NCBI GenBank assembly: GCA_002496955.1
Contig: DALZ01000092.1
Location: 1 to 8,410 of the forward strand
Source: Euryarchaeota archaeon UBA128
Lineage (GTDB): Archaea; Thermoplasmatota; Poseidoniia; Poseidoniales; Poseidoniaceae
Direction: 5' to 3'
Length of the DNA: 8,410 bases
Positions 1 to 5,700 of the stretch are shown here, piece by piece (position 1 is the stretch's first letter; every line of letters begins with the position of its first letter). Position numbers and translations under genes: made by a program. The notes beneath the pieces were generated by a model. The model did no database searches and had not been told where the DNA came from. It worked only from the letters and a program-made list of their open reading frames with translations.

Positions 1-66
1 GACTGCGGATGTAAGTACGAAGCTTCGGCGACGTATTCAGTCCAGCAGCACTAATGTTCGAGCATC
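1..66 (+). rRNA. rrl: 23S ribosomal RNA, 3' end (partial)
   Basis: This is the last segment of a large-subunit rRNA whose body lies to the left of the window. The stretch at about 9-50 folds as a short hairpin with a TTCG loop and resembles the 3'-terminal stem-loop of 23S rRNA. The block CACTAATGTTCGAG at 49-62 matches the near-terminal TACTAATGAACCGTGAG of E. coli 23S rRNA, which I recall as the family landmark. The exact 3' end is uncertain by several bases because its pairing partner, the 5' end of 23S, is not in the window. A complete 5S gene downstream in the same orientation supports the call. Sequence similarity here is judged by eye only. Confidence 0.85.
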
Positions 67-73
67 TTTTTTT
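67..73 (+). terminator. T7 tract directly after the 23S rRNA end
   Basis: Seven consecutive T residues follow the inferred 23S 3' end with essentially no gap. Archaeal RNA polymerase can terminate at U-rich tracts without a hairpin, so this could release or attenuate 23S transcripts before the 5S gene. It could equally be part of a processed spacer. Only the T run is seen; the function is inference. Confidence 0.3.
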
Positions 74-126
74 CGTATGTATCCGCACCGCGAGTGCTCT
101 TCGTCTAGTAATTCATGCCAATTCAC

Positions 127-142
127 TGCGACGTTTGTCGCA
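127..142 (+). other. Perfect hairpin in the 23S-5S spacer
   Basis: TGCGAC, loop GTTT, then GTCGCA gives a perfect 6-bp stem with a 4-nt loop, 25 nt before the 5S start. The rest of the spacer (74-167) shows no tRNA and no convincing TATA box at the distance expected for an independent 5S promoter. A role in processing of the precursor rRNA is plausible but unproven, and a stem this short may have no function. Confidence 0.35.
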
Positions 143-167
143 TCCATATCCGATTCGAAAGAAGATG

Positions 168-288
168 GGTGCACGGTCACAGCGGTGGTGTTTACCTGGT
201 CTCATTCCGAACCCAGAAGTCAAGCCCACCTGCGTCTCTCCCAATACTGTGGTACGAGAGTCCACGGGAAAGGAAGTCACTGTGCCCC
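168..288 (+). rRNA. rrf: 5S ribosomal RNA
   Basis: This is a complete 5S rRNA of about 121 nt, the usual length. The conserved core CATTCCGAAC...GAAGT..AAGCCCACC is present at about 203-230, and the GTAC/GAGAG and CACGGGAAA elements of the second arm follow at 252-271. The ends form helix I: bases 168-176 pair with 280-288 with one T-C mismatch (170/286) and one G-U pair. The ends are placed from this helix and could shift by one or two bases. It lies about 100 nt after the 23S end, so the large-subunit RNAs are linked here. No 16S gene is visible on this side. Confidence 0.95.
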
Positions 289-290
289 TC

Positions 291-296
291 TTTTTT
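291..296 (+). terminator. T6 tract after 5S rRNA
   Basis: Six T residues begin two bases after the 5S helix closes. A U tract of this length is the usual minimal archaeal termination signal. It precedes the stronger hairpin signal at 318-349, so the two may act as tandem terminators. Confidence 0.45.
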
Positions 297-317
297 CACT
301 CGAATTCCTCTAACATT

Positions 318-349
318 GGCCGGTGCCTCAACGGCACCGGCCTTTTTTT
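318..349 (+). terminator. Hairpin plus T7 terminator at the end of the rRNA unit
   Basis: GGCCGGTGCC (318-327) and GGCACCGGCC (333-342) are exact reverse complements around a 5-nt loop (TCAAC), and seven T residues (343-349) follow directly. This has the form of a bacterial intrinsic terminator. Archaeal termination is usually described as U-tract driven without needing a stem, so the structure is notable. There is no A run on the left side, so it reads as a one-directional (+ strand) terminator separating the rRNA genes from aIF6. Confidence 0.85.
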
Positions 350-368
350 ATTCACTAGTCAAGAACAA

Positions 369-382
369 TTTAAATTATATAC
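369..382 (+). promoter_or_regulatory. TATA-box region of the aIF6 gene
   Basis: The AT-only block TTTAAATTATATA ends 22 nt before the aIF6 ATG. The TTATATA part (375-381) is centred 26 nt upstream of the A of that ATG, the normal archaeal distance from TATA box to transcription start. The mRNA would then begin at or next to the start codon. No GGAGG or GGTGA-type ribosome site precedes the ATG, which agrees with a leaderless message. Confidence 0.6.
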
Positions 383-403
383 ATAACAAGGGTTTTGAGA
401 AAT

Positions 404-1066
404 ATGTCAATTGACACTGCTGATATCTTCGGTAGCGACCAAATTGGCATTCATGTTGCCTGTGTAGGGCAATATGTATTCCATCCAAGCGAATTAACCA
501 AACCTGTAAAAGAGAAAATCGATGGTGTTTTGGGCTTGGAGTCAGTTGAATTATCGATAGGTGGTTCTAATCTAATTGGTGCTTTATTATCCGGTAATTC
601 TAACGGTATGGCAGTGGCAGATATCGCAACCGAAACCGACATTGACATCTTAACATCGTACGGCGATGTAGTCGTAATGGAGGGCGGAGTTAACACCGCA
701 GGCAACCTTCTATTGGCCAACGAATCAGGTGTTGTTGCTAGTCCAAGCATTCCAGAGGAGGGCCTTGAGATAATTTCTGAGGTCATGAAAGTCGATGTTT
801 TAGCAACAACAATTGCCGGACAAGATGTTGTAGGCTCACTGGGAGTAACCAACGATCAGGGAATATTGCTCCATCCCGATGTGACTCCTGAGGAAGTTTT
901 GCTAATTGAACAGGTTTTGCAGGTCCCTCCGATGGTCGGAACGGCATGTTTTGGCTCGCCATATGTCGGAGCAGGCATCTGCGCATCAAATAATGGAGCT
1001 TTAGCCGGTTCAGAAACTACCGGTCCAGAGATGAATAGGATAGAAGACGCGTTGGGATTAATCTAA
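404..1066 (+). CDS. eif6: Translation initiation factor 6 (aIF6), ribosome anti-association factor
   Basis: The 220-residue product has the normal length for archaeal aIF6. The family binds the large ribosomal subunit, prevents premature joining with the small subunit and takes part in large-subunit maturation in the cytoplasm. The diagnostic C terminus is present: GSETTGPE followed by IEDALGLI matches the M. jannaschii ending GGDTTGPE...IEDALGLI as I remember it. Repeated units typical of the five-fold pentein fold are visible: SIGGSNLIGALL at 51-62, NTAGNLLLANESG at 97-109, VVGSLGVTNDQG at 142-153, and VGAGICASNNGA at 188-199. ATG at 404 was chosen over a TTG at 395 because it sits 26 nt from the TATA box centre and gives the usual length. 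The gene follows the rRNA terminator and precedes purC by 45 nt. In many Euryarchaeota aIF6 lies with the L39e/L31e ribosomal protein genes; none are here. Confidence 0.95.
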   Translation: MSIDTADIFGSDQIGIHVACVGQYVFHPSELTKPVKEKIDGVLGLESVELSIGGSNLIGALLSGNSNGMAVADIATETDIDILTSYGDVVVMEGGVNTAGNLLLANESGVVASPSIPEEGLEIISEVMKVDVLATTIAGQDVVGSLGVTNDQGILLHPDVTPEEVLLIEQVLQVPPMVGTACFGSPYVGAGICASNNGALAGSETTGPEMNRIEDALGLI

Positions 1067-1090
1067 TCCTTCGATGAAATGTTCAAAGGC

Positions 1091-1098
1091 TTTATTGA
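1091..1098 (+). promoter_or_regulatory. Possible TATA-like box before purC
   Basis: TTTATTGA is the only AT-rich TATA-like element in the 45-nt gap between aIF6 and purC. Its centre lies about 26 nt before an in-frame ATG at 1121 and about 17 nt before the ATG at 1112. If real, it favours 1121 as a leaderless start. The match is weak and co-transcription with aIF6 is an alternative. Confidence 0.3.
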
Positions 1099-1111
1099 AC
1101 CAAGTTGAAAT

Positions 1112-2017
1112 ATGGGCGAGATGCTGTATCAAGGCAAAGTGAAACAAGTGTGGTCAACTGATGACCCTGACATACTAGAATTTAGGTTTACAAATCAAAT
1201 ATCTGTTTTCGACCAGATAATACCATCACTCATACCCCGCAAAGGAGAGTCACTAAATCGAACAACTGCTCATTGGTTTAAACTGATTGAAGAAGAGGGG
1301 ATTTGTGGAACCCATCTTGTTGAAGTCAACGCTACAGACCGTTGTTTGGTAAGAAAAGTGGAAGTTGTCAAGGAACCCGGAGCGATACCGCGCGACATGG
1401 AATGGGTTTTCGTACCACTCGAATTTATTTGTCGACATTATTTATCTGGATCTGCATGGCGACGTTTTCAGCGTGGTGAACTTACTGCCGAACAACTTGG
1501 TGTAGCTGAAGACTGTGCATATGGAACCAAATTGAATAAGCCATTTTTGGAAGTCACTACTAAATTTGAAAAATTCGACCGTAATATCACTACAGAGGAA
1601 GCTCTAGAGATTTCCAACATAACTGAGGAAGAATTACAGGCGATATTTGATGTTGTGCTTAAGGTAGATGCGCTAATCGAAAGAGAAGCAGCAAAAAATG
1701 GCCTGATTCACGTTGATGGTAAGAAAGAATTTGCCCTAGGTCCAAATAGGAAAGTTGTGTTAGTAGATACATTTGGCACGCTGGACGAAGACCGCTGGTG
1801 GGATGCGGAGGCCTATGCCAATGGAGAATGTATCGAACTATCAAAAGAGTTCGTTAGAACTCATTATATTGAAACCGGTCATCAAGCCGAGTTAAAGAAA
1901 GCTAGAGATGAAGGAACTACCGACCCACCGATTCCTGAATTGCCGCAAACTGTTATTGATCAGACGGCGGAACTATATGCCTCAATGTTTGAAAGGTTAA
2001 CCTCAGAAAAATTCTGA
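1112..2017 (+). CDS. purC: Phosphoribosylaminoimidazole-succinocarboxamide (SAICAR) synthetase
   Basis: PurC (EC 6.3.2.6) joins CAIR and L-aspartate using ATP to form SAICAR in de novo purine biosynthesis, in the cytoplasm. The 301-residue product carries the family landmarks: nucleotide-binding start LYQGKVKQVW (5-14), IPRKGESLN (41-49), RKVEVV (81-86), VPLEFICRHYLSGSAW (101-116, PROSITE-type signature with Ser where Thr/Ala is usual), VDGKKEF (201-207, the D-x-K-x-E-F motif), and LVDTFGTLDEDRWW (217-230). In that last motif E. coli reads D-E-F-S-P-D; here Thr follows the Asp. The C terminus extends beyond the short bacterial form with PPIPELP...LYASMFERLT, as in longer PurC forms. An in-frame ATG at 1121 (298 residues) fits the TATA-like box better and starts right at LYQGK; no Shine-Dalgarno site decides between them. 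Its TGA stop abuts the stop of the convergent gene with no spacer. Confidence 0.95.
   Translation: MGEMLYQGKVKQVWSTDDPDILEFRFTNQISVFDQIIPSLIPRKGESLNRTTAHWFKLIEEEGICGTHLVEVNATDRCLVRKVEVVKEPGAIPRDMEWVFVPLEFICRHYLSGSAWRRFQRGELTAEQLGVAEDCAYGTKLNKPFLEVTTKFEKFDRNITTEEALEISNITEEELQAIFDVVLKVDALIEREAAKNGLIHVDGKKEFALGPNRKVVLVDTFGTLDEDRWWDAEAYANGECIELSKEFVRTHYIETGHQAELKKARDEGTTDPPIPELPQTVIDQTAELYASMFERLTSEKF
2007..2011 (-). terminator. Short T5 tract downstream of the minus-strand hypothetical gene
   Basis: On the minus strand five T residues occur 7-11 nt beyond the stop codon of the 2018-2707 gene, inside the 3' end of purC. This is the only obvious U tract near that end and could serve as an archaeal termination signal. 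The tract is short, so the call is weak. Confidence 0.25.
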
Positions 2018-2707
2018 TTACCAGTGTGCTCTGTAGATAACGCCTGAATCAATCCGCTCAGCGGCTTTAAGCATTGCAAGAAGATGTTTGATGGCATCTC
2101 TAACCCCACCATCAAGGGGTTCGTCTGATGCTACAGACCAATTACGTCCACTTATTAATCGCTTTAATTCGGTAACTTCTGTAAGATTAAGGAACCCGAG
2201 AATGTTCATGCCACCTTTACCGCCTGAAAATCGAGGGCTCGTGTAGTCATTTGTTTCATTGAACGAGGATAGCTTTTGTAATAACTCAATAAGACGAGAA
2301 AATATTTGATTTGAATTCTTGACCTGGGTATTAGGGCGCAGATAATCGGTCAAATAACTAACTAAGGAGCCGTCACCAAATGGAAATCTACCAAACCTTT
2401 CGCGTTTTAAATTTTCACCAATTACCATTGGTTTACCTTCCTGATCGATATTTATCGAACATAAAAACAACAACATTGCCGAGTCCCATGTGATGCTCGA
2501 TAAATCGCTTGGATGAATGATTCCCTGTTCGGTTAAACGTTGTCGTAACGTTGGGTTTTGCTTAATCATATCCTGCCATGAATTCATTTGCTCATCGCCC
2601 GGCTGATTCAGTATTTGCGCAATCTCTAGGGCAACATCGCCATCGCATGAATGGAGTGTGTAGAACGCAGTTGTTGTTCCACTGGCTTGATCTAGGTCCA
2701 TGGTCAT
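2018..2707 (-). CDS. Conserved-looking hypothetical protein, 229 aa, unknown function
   Basis: I do not recognise this protein. It has no signal peptide and no membrane segment, so it is probably cytosolic. The N-terminal half is mixed, with a likely helical pair around QDMIKQNPTLRQRLTEQG (45-62). Residues 101-112 are rich in Arg, Phe and Gly (KRERFGRFPFGD). A Gly-rich turn, SGGKGGMN (161-168), resembles a loop but lacks the G-x4-GK[ST] pattern of a Walker A site. The C-terminal third (171-219) is strongly helical, ending with DAIKHLLAMLKAAERIDSG. The frame is fully open and its codon use looks like the neighbours. Its stop touches the purC stop. It begins 32 nt after the giant surface protein gene on the same strand, so co-transcription is possible. 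A second ATG at 2701 (227 residues) lies 25-26 nt from a TATA-like box and may be the true start. Confidence 0.8.
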   Translation of the reverse strand: MTMDLDQASGTTTAFYTLHSCDGDVALEIAQILNQPGDEQMNSWQDMIKQNPTLRQRLTEQGIIHPSDLSSITWDSAMLLFLCSINIDQEGKPMVIGENLKRERFGRFPFGDGSLVSYLTDYLRPNTQVKNSNQIFSRLIELLQKLSSFNETNDYTSPRFSGGKGGMNILGFLNLTEVTELKRLISGRNWSVASDEPLDGGVRDAIKHLLAMLKAAERIDSGVIYRAHW

Positions 2708-2721
2708 ACCACAATGTCGAC

Positions 2722-2731
2722 TAAATTAATA
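2722..2731 (-). promoter_or_regulatory. Possible TATA-like box of the hypothetical gene
   Basis: On the minus strand TATTAATTTA lies in the 32-nt gap between the giant gene and the 229-aa gene. Its centre is about 25.5 nt before the ATG at 2701 and 19.5 nt before the ATG at 2707. This could give the small gene its own leaderless promoter starting at the second Met, although read-through from the giant gene is also possible. Confidence 0.35.
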
Positions 2732-2739
2732 CCTTGCAA

Positions 2740-5700
2740 TCAATCATTAAAGAAATCAGCCATCCTGTCCGACAGTGGCCTAGTGTCTACCGGCCTTTCA
2801 TCCGTCAAGATTTCTTCTCTTAGAGATGCCAGTCTGCCGGACGCTGTAGAATCGTCGATAATTTCTTGAGGATTACTTTCGGTGATTTCCTCATCTGGAA
2901 TTTCTATGACTTCCTCGGAATTATCATCCTCAAATTCAATACTAAAATCATCCAAATCATCACCTTCTGGTGGAGGTTCATCTTCGACCACGTCATCATT
3001 TTCATCAGCATCATTAACTTGTTGAGATGATTGTTTTGGTTTTGCAACGCGTGTTTTGTTTGTAGTCAAAAATCCAGTAAAGTAGGCAATTGTCAAAACG
3101 ACGATTATTGTTAGAATACCAAACATAAATTCCGAATTTTCTATAATATCTGAATTTTGTTTGTTGTAATATGTCTCAGCGGTGTCGTCTGCAGCAATAT
3201 CGTCAATATCATATGGTGAAGAACATCTAAGTTCTGCTCTAATTAAATCATCATCTTTCAAAGTGCCTGGGTCATCGATATTTATTATGGGTGCAGTGTT
3301 ATAGCCAGCGATGTCGATAATCATGGTTTTACTCCATGTATTATCAGGTGAATCTAGTTTAATGATACAAGTTGTACCCTCCAGTCTCTGGTATGATGTC
3401 CGCAATATTGCAATTCTGAGATCACCATCAGCGCTAAAGTCGTCGATGCCGATATTCCAACCACCGGCACGAGCAGTAACGGATATTTGTTTTTGGGTTA
3501 TTTCCCTGCCATAAGAATCGACAATCATCAGAGTTAGCATTAGGTCTCCTGCATCAGGTTTCCAGTTTGTCGTATTCACATCAAATAACAGACTACTGTC
3601 TTTTGCTACGTAGAACGTATTACTGTCTAGGAGCACACTATTTCCATCGCTGGTAAGCAGCACTACTGTTCCAGTGAATTTCTCTTCCGGCGGTGCCGTT
3701 AGCGTGCAACTCGCAATTTTCCCGGCTAAACTTGTTCTTCCCAGGTCAGACATTGCTGAAGGAATGAAATTACAGTTTGCCGAAAACTGTGGCAGCATAT
3801 AGCCAAATGAATGGATGTAAAATTCTGTTTCTCCATCGACGGATATTAATGTTATATTTTCTTTATTTGATTGGAGAGAAACTGTTAGTTCTGAATCCAA
3901 TATCTCAACATAACTTGGTCCTGATACATGTTTATTGGTAACAGTAACTGTTGCTGTATTGCCAACAACACCGGAGATTACTGGTGAGGATGTAAAAGCA
4001 AAGTCAGATGCAATTACGGGTATTGATATGCTCTGGCTACCGATAATATTGTGTATAACTTCAACATTAACTGATATCGAGGTATTATCCCATGAAGAGT
4101 GAGGTGTTAGAGTAATTGGTAGCCCAATTATTTGGTTAGGCGCAATAATCAGTTTATCGGGATAATCTACAGCCCATCCATTGGGGATTCCTGTTACAGA
4201 TAATGACAGGGTCGCTAGGTCGTTACCATTATTTTCAACCCAAGCGGTGGGCATACCCCCCAGAGTAGAATTAAGTAACCAATCTCCCTTGGCATTTAGG
4301 TCAATACTGGGTGATGCGCCTACTCTTACTGGTACCTCTTGAATAGTTTGGCCGGAGCCATCACCATCAGATACTCGTAATCGTAACACACCAACTTCAC
4401 CAGCAACTGAATACTCTGGTGGTTCCACGAATATAGTTACAGTAGTGTTGCCGAATGGTTCGACAACAGCGCCATTTTGTGGCACAGAAATATTCCACCC
4501 CTCACCAGCTTTGGCATACCATGGCTGTCTCGCTAAGTTGCCGAGATGTTCCACATTTAGAGTCAGGTTTTGTCCTTCCGGCTCAATTACCAAATTAGTG
4601 TCTGATAAGTTTAATCTCCAACCAGATATTTGTTTTATCTCGATTGTTAGAGAGGTGTTAGTAACAAATAATTCATCGGAGTATAAATTAAGCGTTACAA
4701 TTGCTTTGGTTCCATTCCAGGCGTCGCCCGGCGCCGTTATGTTGACGTTCAAACTAACGGTTTGATTGATTTCGATGTTCGGATATGTGTTGCTGTCAGT
4801 TACCCAAATACTATCATCTCCGGAATGATACTCCATAATAATGGTCGGTATAACTACTAGATTGTCTTGGGCATTACCAGTATTTTTGACAGTGTAATCC
4901 AGTGAAAGTGTTTCTGAGGGAAGTATACTGTATGCGTCGCCATCAGTCAGTGTGACATTCCAACGGTGATCTGGTTCTGCCTCTACTAGCAGGTCGACAA
5001 TCGAGATTATATTTTGACCACCCAGTGATTCCCAACTAAATCTCAAGATGAACGGCTCTTGTGCAGGTGTATCCGCAGATAGGGTAACATCCACGGTTGC
5101 AATGGTGCTGGCCAATGCTCCGAGGGTTCGTTGTGGGTTGTATTCAATCAAATCTACAACGGGCGGTGCAGACATACCCATTCCTGCAATCACTTCGCTA
5201 CTAAGTAGAAAATCATCTTCACCATTACCAGGGTTTTCCAATCGTAGTAGAACTTGATTTGTCGTTTCTACTATCATTGAAATAGGCTCTCCGTTAACGC
5301 TTTGCGTTGGCTGTACAATAGTTGCTGCACTCCGGTATACTTGCATTACTTGCATAGTAAAGAATAGGTCATGATAGTTGTCAGATTGTGAGTTTGTTGT
5401 AAAATAGTGACGTTGTGGAACAGCGTTGACAGGTAGGTCCAAGTAAATATTACCAGTGAAAGCCTCACCAGAATTGCCATTAGCCTCTATGTTGTTGCCA
5501 TTAAATGATAAATCACCATCAACACTCCAAACCCAGTTTGTATGGACCATGTTGGCTGCAACAGTGTTCCAAATCATCGAGCCATCGGAGGGAATCGCTC
5601 CTTGGACGGACCATTGGAGACTAGAGTTTGGCAAGGTTCGCTGATGAATTTGTGTTACTGTTACCAATGACGCAGTCAAATTAATGTTGAATTCCTCACA

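Noticed and set aside
74..167. Possible tRNA in the 23S-5S spacer, prompted by a TTCGAA motif near 154-159
   Set aside because: Neither strand gives a paired T-arm stem around the motif, and no acceptor or anticodon stem could be found.
395..403. TTG start giving aIF6 three extra residues
   Set aside because: ATG at 404 fits the normal family length and the TATA box spacing; the TTG has no supporting ribosome site.
54..414. Open frames of 78-110 codons on the + strand across the 23S-5S spacer, 5S gene and terminator
   Set aside because: They overlap the 5S rRNA and the terminator hairpin, their products are low-complexity and unlike any family, and the region is explained by RNA genes.
451..852. 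133-codon open frame antisense to aIF6
   Set aside because: It is a shadow of the well-supported aIF6 gene, with Ser/Thr/Pro-rich translation and no family resemblance.
2054..2064. Small CCGC-TCA-GCGG hairpin followed by CTTT, 37 nt past the purC stop, as a terminator
   Set aside because: The stem has only four base pairs and no T run of five or more follows; it lies in the coding sequence of the convergent gene.
2191..2228. SGGKGGMN loop in the 229-aa protein as a nucleotide-binding P-loop
   Set aside because: It lacks the G-x4-GK[ST] spacing and the deviant KGG-x2-K[ST] form; no Walker B or partner motif follows.
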